From: Paramyrothecium sp. XJ0827
Taxonomy: Eukaryota > Ascomycota > Sordariomycetes > Hypocreales > Stachybotryaceae
DNA length: 64,000 nucleotides
NCBI GenBank assembly: GCA_020881915.1
Contig: JAJFPB010000010.1
Coordinates: forward strand, 372,001 to 436,000
Direction: 5' to 3'
This document shows, one piece after another, positions 22,215 through 32,462 of the stretch (positions are counted from its first letter, which is position 1; each line of letters starts with the position of its first letter). A program made the translations under genes and the position numbers. A model generated the notes under the pieces. That model searched no databases. It was not told the origin of the DNA and worked only from the letters and a program-made list of their open reading frames with translations.

Positions 22215-25200
22215 ATGATGGGGGCTCAAACTAGTCGTCCACGGCACGACCCGCCTTCGCCAATTGCGACTCAGCTATCGCTGGCGCAAGATGCTCTCTG
22301 GCGTGCCGTCACTGGTGGCAATGATGGAGACGTCCAGGACGTTGTTGAAAAGGCCGGGGTGGACGCGAGTGAGCTGGTAAACATGCTTCGCGAGCTGACC
22401 GACGAAGAAATGCAGAAAATCGACACATTAACCGAGCTCGAAATGATTGGAAAATATTCCGTCCTGTACATTGCCATATGCAGAGGGATGGATCAAGATG
22501 CAAGATATCTCATGCGCCATGAGGCCATCAATCTCCATACCCAATACGGTGCCGGGCAGAGGACTGCACTACTCGAGGCTGTGGCTAGAACAAACCACAG
22601 AATTATCGTGGACATGTTTGAGTGTCCTTTTGTGTCGCCATCGCAGTACATTAACCTCGTCGATCGGTGGGGAAACACGCCTCTCTACCAAACGGCCTTG
22701 AACTGCGTGGATGATCGCGATGCTGATGAGGGGACAAGAGAACCGGGGGGCGGGGAGAAGCCAGGATCAACAGGCAACAATTTCAAAATCCTTGAAGAGT
22801 TACTCTTGAATGGAGCCAACGTTGATGCGTTGAACTACGCTTTCTGGACGCCACTTCATCAGCTCTCGAGTTATGCCTTGGACAACGAGTCGGCAAAGTG
22901 CATCGACCGACTTCTGGAGGCAGGAGCAGAAGTGAACACGAAGGATGAATATGGTAAGACTTCACAGATTTTTCATGTCTTTAATCCAAACATCTAGGTT
23001 GCCTGTTGGTATAACAATACTGGCCGATGTCTAGCTCCCGGCTAACCATTTTTACCAACCATCGCAGGGGACTCACCATTGCATGCTGCCTGCAGGACGG
23101 GAGACCACGACTTGATACGGATGCTAGTGGAGTGTGGTACTGATCTGGATAGTCGAAACCTTGATTGGAAGACTGCACAGGACTTGTTCTACGAGAACCG
23201 GAGCCCTCCATCTCAGGCTGACTACGAGTTCGCCATGACGGAGTTCTCGAGACTGAAGAAGACCGCGGCAGCCCGGAAGAGAATTGGCAACTATCCCAAG
23301 CAACCAACGCCATGTACGGAAGAGACGCGAAACATCTGTGGCGAGTTCCCCATATACTTTAGATATCACTGGCCAGGGCTGGTGCCAAGCGTCGACGGTA
23401 GCACTTCCATGTCCTGGGTGCGAACGGATATGAAAGTATCCCAAGTGCTGTACCCCAGGGAAGATGATAAACAAGGATACTTTGAGCAAGTCAATGGTGG
23501 TCCACGATTTCTTTCGGATAGCAGAAACGAGTTCACACAGCGGATCTGGAAATCAATAAAGGCTGACGACGAAGCCATTGTGCTTGAGAAAGGACAAATC
23601 GAGACCCTTCAAATTAGCGACGAAGACAAGAAGACTGAGGTCGAGCAGAGTATCAACTTGAATTCTTGGAGATGGATCAATTTTCCGGCTAATAATGTAA
23701 GAACAACTCGGTCCACTCCAGAAAGGGGTGCTTTAGAACCATGCTTACTTCGTATCGCAGATGACGTGGATGAAGGTACTTCAACAAACCATTGGTGAGC
23801 ACCTACTGTTCAGATGACTGATTAAACCATCTTTTCAACAGGACTTTATCTTGCACAACTTCAAGTATCGGGATGGAGACGATACTGACAGGCGCGTTTG
23901 GAAGTTCTTCGAGAATAGCATCAGAATCCGGGAGACGAACACCCTGCATTCAAGGGTTAGAATACCCCATGTTCATGTACGTTGGCTCGTGTGCTTGTTG
24001 AAACCGCACAGTTCGTTTCCAGAAACGCGCATGCAATGAGGTTGACTTTTTCAAGGCCACCAAAGGATCTGACCCAGACTTCCACGGCCATGACGAAGAG
24101 AATCGATTGGAAGCCATGAGTGAGAGCCACCTAGAGCCCGATGCTGCGCATCCATGGAACAGTATTGATTGGTTTGCTCGGCCTGGACGTATGCTATCTC
24201 TTGTGGTGCGTTCTTTCAGTCTCGTGAGGAACGAAAAAGTAACACGTCATTCCAGGTGCCATTCTTGGATATCGAAACAGAAGATCAAATCACGCCGGGC
24301 CTTGGACATCTTTCGACCCAATGTCAAAGAATCAAAAGGCTGAACCAGGCATACTTTCCTTTCACCGGAATGCATGGAGTGCAGACGGCGCAGACTCTTG
24401 ACCAGACATCGTACAGCACAGGCCAAAGCGACATCAACTTACGCAGCGAGAAGAATCAAGTCATCTACAGATGGTCTCAAAAAAGGGGCGAGGAAAAGAC
24501 CAATCACCAAAGGAGACTTCAACAGGATCGGCTTGATCAACGAGAACGTCGTATACAGATGAATCAGAAAAGGGGAGACAAGAGAAAAACAAGGATGAGA
24601 CATCAAAACATGGAAGAATCTCGCCCAAAGGCAAGCGAACAGGCATCCAAACTCTTGCCTTTGAAGTGGCTCTGGGCTCTTTTCCGCAACGAGCCTCAGA
24701 TTCATGATGCAACTGGGCAACAATTCCAGCGGAGGCCGACATTTACCCTCATTCCTCATGATACAATGGACCTAATCCCACAAGAGAGATCAGGCGGCCG
24801 GGGTGCCAGTGCGCCTAATGCTGAGAGAATCCGTCAAGACCAGTCTCCAAAATGGCTGATGGTACGCCAACTATGGCTGTGGAAGCTTGATGACAGTGCG
24901 GTGGATCCTCATCATTGAAACGTTTGTCACGAGCTAACCACTGAGCAACGCGCAGATACCATCATCACCGCAATACCATCCCGAAAGAACGGAATGACTG
25001 CGGACACTTTACTCGAGACGATACGTCAAGGTAACCTGGACGTCCTGAAAACTCCGGAAGACCTTATAAAACGAATACTTAATGAGGCGGTAACATTCCT
25101 TGACGAGTTCAAATGGGCCGGGCTTGGTGAGCATGTGTTGGACATTTTTCAAGGGGAGATTGCGTTCGAGGTGACTACTGATCGTATGAAATTGATAAGT

Positions 25201-26077
25201 AAGGGTACATTGCTGACACTGAGGGTGCGTTCAGACGGACCAAGAGGCCAAATTCTTCCAAAACTTCACTGCAACCAACTGGAGTGCTAAAGCAGTCGAC
25301 CGGACGGTACAAGAAGCTGCGGAATCGACATGGCGGGTTAAAGACGTACGTGATGAGCTCCGCTTACTACGGCAAGTCTTCGAAACGCAATTGAAGGTGG
25401 TCGAAGATTTTGCAGAGGTTTTCTGGCCAACCAGAGTTGCCACCATTGGGAGTAACCCTAAGCATGAGAAAGACCCACGAAAGGTGTTTCGTGATGGCTT
25501 TCTTCGTGACTCCGGCTTAGGATCTTTGATTGAAAGGGTCAAACAAATGGATGAAGATGCATCAACAACGCTTCAAGGGGTAAGAGTAACTCTTGCAACA
25601 ACTCATATTGCGGTTGTTCGTTTTGATCGCTGACATTCCCAACACGTGTCTAGTTGAGCAACATTATTCAAGCAATGCAGGCCCAGGCAGCACTGAAAGA
25701 AGCAGAGGCGGCTCGTATCATGAATCTTATCATCCTCCCTTTCACCATCGTTACTGTCATCTTTGTAAGTTACCACTGCCTGGAGATGACCGCAGTCAGA
25801 GGAGACGGGACTGACACATTTGTTGCAAACACCAGACCCCACTATCATTTCTAACAAGCCTATTCTCTGTCAACTCCCTGGGATTTCCTCACAACGAAGA
25901 AGGCGAAGTGAGGTTGCCTTCTTCATGGTTTACCTGGCGAATGAGTGAGTTGTTTCGGAAGACAAGTTCAAGTCCCGTACTGATCCCTCTTTAGTTGCCG
26001 GCGAAGTTGGGTCGTTGGTGCCGCTTATGCTACTTGTGCTACTAATATATACCCGATATACTAGATCAGGCTCTTAA
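22215..26077 (+). CDS. Ankyrin-repeat protein with C-terminal CorA-like membrane domain
   Basis: Exons inferred: 22215-22953, 23068-23696, 23761-23775 (15 bp, MTWMK), 23842-23976, 24023-24895 (contains an unresolved join), 24956-25170, 25235-25579, 25654-25764, 25836-25944 and 25995-26077. The total is a little over 1,000 residues. The N-terminal third has ankyrin units (GNTPLYQTAL, FWTPLHQLSS and, across intron 1, DEYGDSPLHAACRTGDHDLI). The middle carries NFPANNMTWMKDFI and the TLDQTSYS-to-QVIYRW block of fungal CorA-like proteins. The end holds VRQLWLWKLD, IITAIPSRKNG, a helical segment (VKDVRDELRLLRQVF) and two membrane segments (LIILPFTIVTVIFTPLSFL and VGSLVPLMLLVLLIY) joined by LGFPHNEEGE. 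No CorA GMN motif is visible, so ion transport is not assured. Between about 24041 and 24215 the coding frame changes without an obvious consensus intron. One gene is supported by matching phases elsewhere. Confidence 0.8.
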
Positions 26078-26670
26078 GCTGGTGGCAATAGAATTTAACA
26101 GAACTGGTGAGAATGTGCAGGTATCGGGGGTTTTCCCGGTGTTGGCATGCCGCGTTTGGCAGACAGCTATATTCGGGTTAGAAAAGTCCAAGATTAATCA
26201 TGGTGCAGCTGATGATAATATATAGGTGGCATGGAGTGTTATAATAATCTTGCTTACTAAATATACTAATATAATACAACTATATATACTCCTGTGTTCG
26301 CCCGGTTCAACAACAACACCCCCAACAGGTTCGTGATAGCTTCGTAAATACCGTCTCGTCGAACCGTATCAAGGCGGCCGAGACGGTGGCCTCTGTGGCT
26401 ACCACACGGAGGTCGATTGAACTTATTGAAGGTCGCAGATCATATGATCTTTTGGAATACACATAGAAAATAGGGCCAAATTTAAAATTGCATTACTCAA
26501 AGATACTTGAAGGTCGATGATGCCTGCTATCTGACCTGTTTCTGTATTTAGCTTTAAATACCGATAGACCATTTGATTAAGGGCTCCCGGTCTAGGTAAC
26601 TAGCTTCAACTTCCTTTGCCTTGACAATTTAAACTGCCCCCAACACAATTCCTATATAACTACAATAGCA
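26078..26670. other. Intergenic, convergent, AT-rich
   Basis: 3' ends of the ankyrin gene (plus) and the following minus-strand gene. AT-rich around 26215-26300. No gene is recognised. Confidence 0.5.
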
Positions 26671-27813
26671 TTAATTGTTATTAAACCCGGGGTCAGCAGT
26701 ACTCGTTAGGTCTTCAGCCTTCATCTTGACCAGCATGCTTCTAGCATGGTTAGAGGTTTCTGTATGAAGAGGCTCGTCTGAGATAGTTGGCTTTACTTCC
26801 CCTTGATCTAGGCTCAAATTAAGATCATTGATTGTTGGCAGACAACACGGAGCAACTATCCCTAGCTTGCCGTCATGGACGGCATGCACCTGCTTACAGG
26901 CATCCGAGTTTTTCCTGTTTGACTCTACCTCATCTATAGAGGCAAAATAGGGAATTGCCTGCATTCTTCCCGGTCGCCCAGCGAACCAGTCCCACAGGCA
27001 TTTTGGGAGTGGTGTCGTCCCATGGCACAGGAGGCTGCACGGAAAGTGGCAATTAAGTAGATCCAGCTTCTCGAGAAGAAACCTCAATTGTCTCTCGTAT
27101 GTGTGGTTGGTCTCAGGACTTGGTCTGTCATGTAGAACCAGAGCCCAAGGGCATGCCAGCGTTGTAGTTCCGGACTGAGACCAGGGGATCGCAATGTATT
27201 GCAGCTTGACGGGCGTCAATCTCGCAGCGAACTTGGAGCGGATGATGTCGACCACCTCGGCCGGCACGCAGATGTAGGATACCTCACGATCGCATTCCAG
27301 CCTGCCTTGCAACTGAGTATACTCGTAGTAGAGTCTGTGATTATGTGCAAGGTATTCTCGTTTGATCCAGTGGTCCGTCTCCTCCGTACGCCCTCGGTGG
27401 ATATGGCGAGCTGTGTGGATTTCAAAGGGATGCGACGGCTTGAGGATGGCTTCAAGAATTTCTACAGAATTCAAGGGCGCTTCGATAATCCAGGGACACA
27501 TGGCCATCTGGATTGGTCCAGGAACACATGTGGTCGGAATTTCAGACTGCATCGTCTGGGGCCTTGCAAATGCTAAAGTATAGCGTTGATGTGACCATAC
27601 TAGATCGTGGAGCTTCTGCAAGGGCAGTTTCTTGTCAGCTATAATATCTTGCTGTTGCGTTGGGCTCTCATAGGACGTGCCGCAGGCAGCTCCGGATATT
27701 AGCTGGGTGCTTTCATTATTAGCCATCGATATCGCCATTTTCATTTGGAGACGCTTGCTTCTGCGCGGAGCCGCCGTTGCTGCCATATCGAATGCTCGTT
27801 TCTTGTCGCACAT
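26671..27813 (-). CDS. Hypothetical protein, 380 residues
   Basis: A single open frame of 380 codons with no family that I recognise. The N-terminus is basic (AAPRRSKRLQMK, about residues 14-25), which could act as a nuclear localisation signal. The middle is rich in aromatic residues and His/Cys, with stretches such as WIKREYLAHNHRLYYEYTQLQ and LLCHGTTPLPKCLWDWFAGR. The C-terminal 60 residues are polar and probably disordered. There is no signal peptide or membrane segment. The length and even composition suggest a real gene, perhaps lineage-specific, but an accidental frame cannot be excluded. A second in-frame Met lies at residue 10. Confidence 0.55.
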   Translation of the reverse strand: MCDKKRAFDMAATAAPRRSKRLQMKMAISMANNESTQLISGAACGTSYESPTQQQDIIADKKLPLQKLHDLVWSHQRYTLAFARPQTMQSEIPTTCVPGPIQMAMCPWIIEAPLNSVEILEAILKPSHPFEIHTARHIHRGRTEETDHWIKREYLAHNHRLYYEYTQLQGRLECDREVSYICVPAEVVDIIRSKFAARLTPVKLQYIAIPWSQSGTTTLACPWALVLHDRPSPETNHTYERQLRFLLEKLDLLNCHFPCSLLCHGTTPLPKCLWDWFAGRPGRMQAIPYFASIDEVESNRKNSDACKQVHAVHDGKLGIVAPCCLPTINDLNLSLDQGEVKPTISDEPLHTETSNHARSMLVKMKAEDLTSTADPGFNNN

Positions 27814-27958
27814 GGCCTAAGACCTAGGCAATGTCCATGAAGTGCTGGAGAGCACTCTTGAAAAGTGGCGGCTGGTGTTTAAATATCACTATCTTAGGAC
27901 TAAAATGATCTAGGTTACCTTAACCCTTTTTAAATTCTAGTTATCTGGGCGACCCATA

Positions 27959-28015
27959 AACTTTATTCCCAAGACACGTGTTGACCCAGAGAACTTTGTT
28001 CCTGGGACGCGTGTC
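27959..28015. repeat. Imperfect 33-bp tandem duplication, copies differ mainly by transitions
   Basis: Two copies begin AACTTTATTCCCAAGAC (27959) and AACTTTGTTCCTGGGAC (27992). Over the first 22 bases the differences I see are all A/G or C/T changes. Confidence 0.5.
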
Positions 28016-28450
28016 TTGCTTTTCCAAGAACTCTCTTCCCCGGATTCTGTAGATATATAGGGTTACTGCGGCCTTGGTATATCATTTAATCTCGGTTCCC
28101 GTTAATAAATCATCGCCGAGTATGCAAGGCTGGCGCGGAAACGCGACATATATAACCGAATCCTTGCGCACTGACAGCTGGGTATATCGACTCTATCAGA
28201 CATAAACATGTGATCTTGAGTTCGCTTTTCCTTGAATTGTTCCTGCATTACCACATGTGGAATCTAGCAGCCTCTCATTCATACGCAGGAATCAGCGTAA
28301 CACGTGCAAAACTAATCTGCACGCAATCGTACATCAACCATTTCTCCATATATCGCAGCGCATGGTGTCCTGCATGGTTACACGAGAAGGCACGCGTCGG
28401 TACATGCATAAGCGCTTTGAAGACAACTGACGACGAGCAGCTAGCATTCT

Positions 28451-28480
28451 GCCTCCCGATCGCCTCCCGATTGCCTCCCC
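28451..28480. repeat. Three tandem copies of an 11-bp unit (GCCTCCCGATY)
   Basis: GCCTCCCGATC, GCCTCCCGATT, then GCCTCCCC, read directly from the sequence, just beyond the crotonase stop codon. Confidence 0.7.
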
Positions 28481-28517
28481 AACCCGTCAAGTATTGTCGA
28501 ATCTTTGGGCAAAGAAT

Positions 28518-29345
28518 CTACAGCTTGGCCTTCCCGGCCTTGTAAGCCTCCGCAAACTTCTTTCCCTGTTTAATTCTCTCGCTCTCCGCCTCGGCACGCT
28601 TGTCCCATTGAGAATCCTCGCTTTCAAGGTTCTCTTTACTCAGTAGTGCAACACTCTCGCGCCACATTTCTGCCTTGAGCACGCCGTAGACCCCCGACTG
28701 GCACTTTTTGACAAGCTGACGGTCCTCGACGAGCTTGAGCGCCTGTTCAAGGCCGCCCAGAGCATCAACGAGGCCCGCCTCGAGAGCCGCAGGCCCTGTG
28801 AAGCGTCGGCCCTCAAGGACGATTTCCTGGTAAATCTTGGGTGTAGTCTTGAGGCGGAAGATGGAGGACATTGGTGGCTTGAGCGGGGCTCCAAAATCGA
28901 CTTCGTTCATACAGAGGAAGCCCTTGGAAGGGTTTTGCACTCTATAGTCATGGTGCATGACAGTCATAAATCCGGCTGCGAAGGCATGGCCAGGAATGAG
29001 GGCAATCGTGGGCATAGGGAATGTGATGAGGCGCTTGAACATGGCATAGAGCGAGTTGGCCCAGAAGCCCGGCGTCGTCGTGGCTTTTTCGTAGTCGAGG
29101 CCGTTGGAGTAGAACTTTGTGATGGCCGAAGTGGTGATCAGGACGCCTGCAGGCATGGTGAACTCGACAATATCGAGAGCAGTCATGAAAGCGCGGCAGA
29201 AGACCGTCGTGATGCGGTTGTCGGGCGGCGATGAGAAGGTGAGCAGGTACACCGCGGGGGCTGGCGACGTGCAGATGATGGAGCCGCCAATGTGCTCGCC
29301 CGCCTCTGGGATTGGGACGGTGAACAGAGGCGTTTGCGATGCCAT
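28518..29345 (-). CDS. Enoyl-CoA hydratase/isomerase (crotonase) family protein, probably peroxisomal
   Basis: 275 residues from ATG 29345; an ATG five codons upstream (29360) is also possible. Crotonase-fold enzymes act on acyl-CoA thioesters. The two oxyanion-hole segments are visible: ITTSAITKFYSNGLDYEKA (about residues 75-93) and ALIPGHAFAAGFMTVMHHDY (about 119-138). ALEAGLVDALGG follows in the usual place. The C-terminus ends in Ala-Lys-Leu after a basic helix, a good variant of the PTS1 peroxisomal import signal, so a role in fatty-acid or side-chain oxidation in peroxisomes is likely. It resembles the Delta3,Delta2-enoyl-CoA isomerase branch, but the catalytic acid cannot be assigned by eye. 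Single exon, intact. Confidence 0.85.
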   Translation of the reverse strand: MASQTPLFTVPIPEAGEHIGGSIICTSPAPAVYLLTFSSPPDNRITTVFCRAFMTALDIVEFTMPAGVLITTSAITKFYSNGLDYEKATTTPGFWANSLYAMFKRLITFPMPTIALIPGHAFAAGFMTVMHHDYRVQNPSKGFLCMNEVDFGAPLKPPMSSIFRLKTTPKIYQEIVLEGRRFTGPAALEAGLVDALGGLEQALKLVEDRQLVKKCQSGVYGVLKAEMWRESVALLSKENLESEDSQWDKRAEAESERIKQGKKFAEAYKAGKAKL

Positions 29346-31112
29346 GATGCGTAGAGGCAATGGACTCTTTCTGGCCTTGCTTTCGCGATGTCAATTCCCA
29401 CTTTGTAAGTCTGAAGGCTGGGCACACACAAGATTGGGAAGGGAATGAAGGCTTGGATGGCAACGCTTGTTAAATGCATTGCCGCCATGTCCCTCGGCTT
29501 TCTCCCAGCCCCACTCGCTCGCCCCACTCATCTTCCTCTGGAGATTGCAGGTATAGGGTTGGCGTCGTTGCTAGCATGGCAGACCCTCGGAGCCTCGCAC
29601 TGAGACCCCCGTCCACAACACCAGGTCTTTAACTACGTGCAATGAAGCATTTTGCCAACATCATGTTTAGGCTAGCTGATGAATTACAGCGGACAGAAAA
29701 TTTTGCTTACTACTGTACTTGTTCAGAGAAAGCTCATTCTAATATTACGAGCAAAAGGCACTCCTTAGTTCAAATTCGCTTGTTTCGTTTGTGTTTGCCC
29801 GTGGGGGATGTGGTATCTCCGTGTTATTAATAGTATCTGGTGGAAGAAGATTAAATTTACGCTGGCCTTTATATTAGCCTACACCTTCTAGATTCAATCT
29901 CGGATCTGCTTAGTGTTGGGCTTTTGATGCAAATGCCGCACTTGAATGCCGATGCTGGGCACTGTACCTATGATTATTGTTTCCCCGAATAGCCGCTGCT
30001 TCGCCTTGCATCATCGTGTTCAATACTTCTAGTACACTCGTGGTGATGGTAACTGCATCATTCTATTTAGGTGCTTATACTACGCGCTTCGTAGAAACAA
30101 CACCATTCGCCTTGTCATAGTTTCGACCAAGCCGGGTAATGGCCCGCCACAGCGCCGAGTCTGCAAGGTCTGCTGCTGATAACCAGGTGTGAGGCGCCAA
30201 GTCAACCAAAGCCCAAAGCATTACGCTATAAGAGAGCGGATTCATTGGTGGCAGTGCAAGGAGTAAGGTACAATTCAACACCAAAGTCTCCCCGGTAAAA
30301 GACACCGGGACGACCTGGCGTAAAAACACTAACACAGTCAAGCACAGTGGTACTGTAGTAGAAATTGAACCAGATAAGGATCAAGGTTATTTCTAATTGA
30401 GAGTACTGTAAACTCGTTGTCAGTCTACTCACAATGTTGTTGTAACTCCGGCATCGTGCTCTTTCAAGCATTGGCAAGGTGAAGGAGAGTCGGCGTGGCC
30501 GTTCATCATGATAAAGAGAACTTTACTGGGAGGGAGCGGGCCCGCTGACAATATAAGGATGAATTAGGTTATTGGCTCATCTCTTTTAACAAGTTGATAC
30601 AGTAGCAATGTACCGGGTTGACAGCTGTGATCATTATCTTTGTGGCGAGAAAACAGCACTCTTTTTGTGGAGGTACAAAGGGAATCAACCTGTGCGCTTA
30701 CAACCTGTGCCGTACAAAGACAGGAACAAGAATCTGCGAAGCGCATAATCATGGAGGAACCAAGACAAGAAAATTCCCGTGCATAGTTGAAAAGGTGAAT
30801 AGTTGGGCAGAGTGATCAGAGGCGACCAATTTCAGAACAAGGACGGGACTATGTCCGATGGTTTTCAATGTTCATCCCTTTTTACGTGTGTTTCTCCCAA
30901 GTGTTTTCCGACCTGACCGTTTATTCGAACGGACAACGTGAACATCGAAGCAAGAACCCAGAACACAAAGAACAGGACAGGACACGGTGTGCGTGATTGT
31001 CATGGAGCTAGTTGAATGAATCGATGTGGTTGAGTATATAAGAAAACCTTTCCATCGCAACCAAAAACCTCAACCAGCCAACAGGTCCATCGCAATTATA
31101 CAAGCCATCAAG
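29346..31112. other. Intergenic, no gene recognised
   Basis: About 1.8 kb between two divergent genes, so both promoters lie here. Overlapping minus-strand frames at 30075-30477 have a fairly protein-like composition but no motif I know; they could be a gene remnant. Nothing else is recognised. Confidence 0.45.
31035..31042 (+). promoter_or_regulatory. Possible TATA box
   Basis: TATATAAG lies about 75 bp before the ATG at 31113. It supports that start over the in-frame ATG at 31026, which would lie upstream of the TATA box. Confidence 0.5.
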
Positions 31113-31820
31113 ATGTGCAAGATTACCCAAATCCCGTTCCTCTTTACCGAGTGTCACCATCTTAGCACAGTCGCATCTTTCGAGCCCTGCACTGATACCC
31201 ATGTCCCAGACTTGCCTGGTCTTTACTGCGGTCCAGCTGAGTGGGAGTATGCTACTGTTGGCGAATTGATGTCCCATCCGTCGCGATGCAAAAACTGTCG
31301 ACTACGTTCCAGCGAGGGACGGATTAGAACACTTGCGCGGTCCAATACTTTACAGAGCATGCAGCTTGAAGGAACAATCTCCATTTCGAGCCCAATCGAT
31401 CACCAAATCCCTCTCGAACTGACACAGCCTTTGAGGGGGCTCAAGGAAGAGCTTCCAGCTCATAATATACCGCAGAATGAGCAGTCGGAGGCTGTGGTCC
31501 ATTATGAGGGTATGCGAAACCAGCTGCCAAAGACTGTGGAACGCCAGAAAGCTTTGAAGGGACAGGAATCGCAGACTCAACTCAAAGAAATTGAGCGGCC
31601 GCTTGAGAATCGATTGGAAAACCAACGGACAGATGATGGCGATCGCATCGAGGGAATCCAATCCAGTGCGGATGATGATAAGATCCAGAAAGAAGCTGCG
31701 AAATATGGCATGTCAGTGGAAGAGTACAGAGAAGTGATTGGAGATCTTACCTCGCTGAGCAATGCCCGCGATAGTAAGACCAGCGCTTTGTGGGAGGAAG
31801 ATCCAGTGAGTCTCGAGTAA
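31113..31820 (+). CDS. Hypothetical Cys/His-rich protein, 235 residues
   Basis: Not recognised. The start at 31113 (MCKITQIPFLFTECHH) is preferred because a TATA-like element lies 75 bp upstream. The N-terminal 80 residues carry a row of metal-ligand candidates: Cys2, then CHH, FEPC, LYCGP and SRCKNC. This is a spacing seen in many short fungal proteins of unknown function and may bind zinc. The second half is rich in Glu, Lys and Gln and is probably helical or coiled (QKALKGQESQTQLKEIERPL). It is followed by EAAKYGMSVEEYREVIGDL. There is no signal peptide. Likely cytosolic or nuclear; function unknown. Confidence 0.6.
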   Translation: MCKITQIPFLFTECHHLSTVASFEPCTDTHVPDLPGLYCGPAEWEYATVGELMSHPSRCKNCRLRSSEGRIRTLARSNTLQSMQLEGTISISSPIDHQIPLELTQPLRGLKEELPAHNIPQNEQSEAVVHYEGMRNQLPKTVERQKALKGQESQTQLKEIERPLENRLENQRTDDGDRIEGIQSSADDDKIQKEAAKYGMSVEEYREVIGDLTSLSNARDSKTSALWEEDPVSLE

Positions 31821-32462
31821 ATGATTGCCAAAGGTGGGATTCTCGGCAGTGGTACCGTAGCTCGCAATTTGATTTTAACCCGAAGGATCATGATAACTGT
31901 TCAGATTGGCGGCCTGGTGAATGTATCCAATAATATGACTTTAAATCGTCACGTTGAAGTTTCGTGTGAACAAAACGTCATCTATAGCGCCCTTTCATTC
32001 CCTTTCTAACACGCGATCCGTCAAACTAATAACATCCTAGTACGTAAATTCTAATATTTGTGAACCGCAAAATTAGATCTTCTAGGCGATTGACTTCAAG
32101 TTAACCATCAAATTTGCCATGCTAGCTTTAGCTTTTGGCTTTCTTTAACATAGAAATACACGGAGGAAGCCTTGATCAATAACTGCAAATTACGATTCGG
32201 CTACTTAGCCGAGCGAGCTCAATTAACTTATGGATTGCTTGTAGCACAAGAAAGAAAAAACGTCAGACCGTAGACCTTCTATTCCCCGTTTATTTGAGCT
32301 GTATATCGATGGATTGAATAGATACACCACTTGATCCAAGTAGTCAAGCTTAACAATAATGCCAGCGCATAGCAGTAGAAACGACTCACGTTGCCTATAA
32401 AAGTCCAAATAAAGCTCGCCGGATCTTCTTGTATCGATTATTTATAACACATGTATGTTTAA
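31821..32462. other. Intergenic, convergent, AT-rich
   Basis: 3' ends of the Cys/His-rich gene (plus) and the Kelch gene (minus). No gene is recognised. Confidence 0.5.

Larger units (their letters stand above)
27814..28517. other. Intergenic with short repeats
   Basis: Upstream region of the 380-residue gene and 3' region of the crotonase gene (both minus). It contains two short tandem repeats listed separately. No gene is recognised. Confidence 0.5.

Noticed and set aside
30075..30477. Overlapping minus-strand frames with protein-like composition
   Set aside because: No recognisable motif and no convincing exon joins; mentioned only as a possible remnant.
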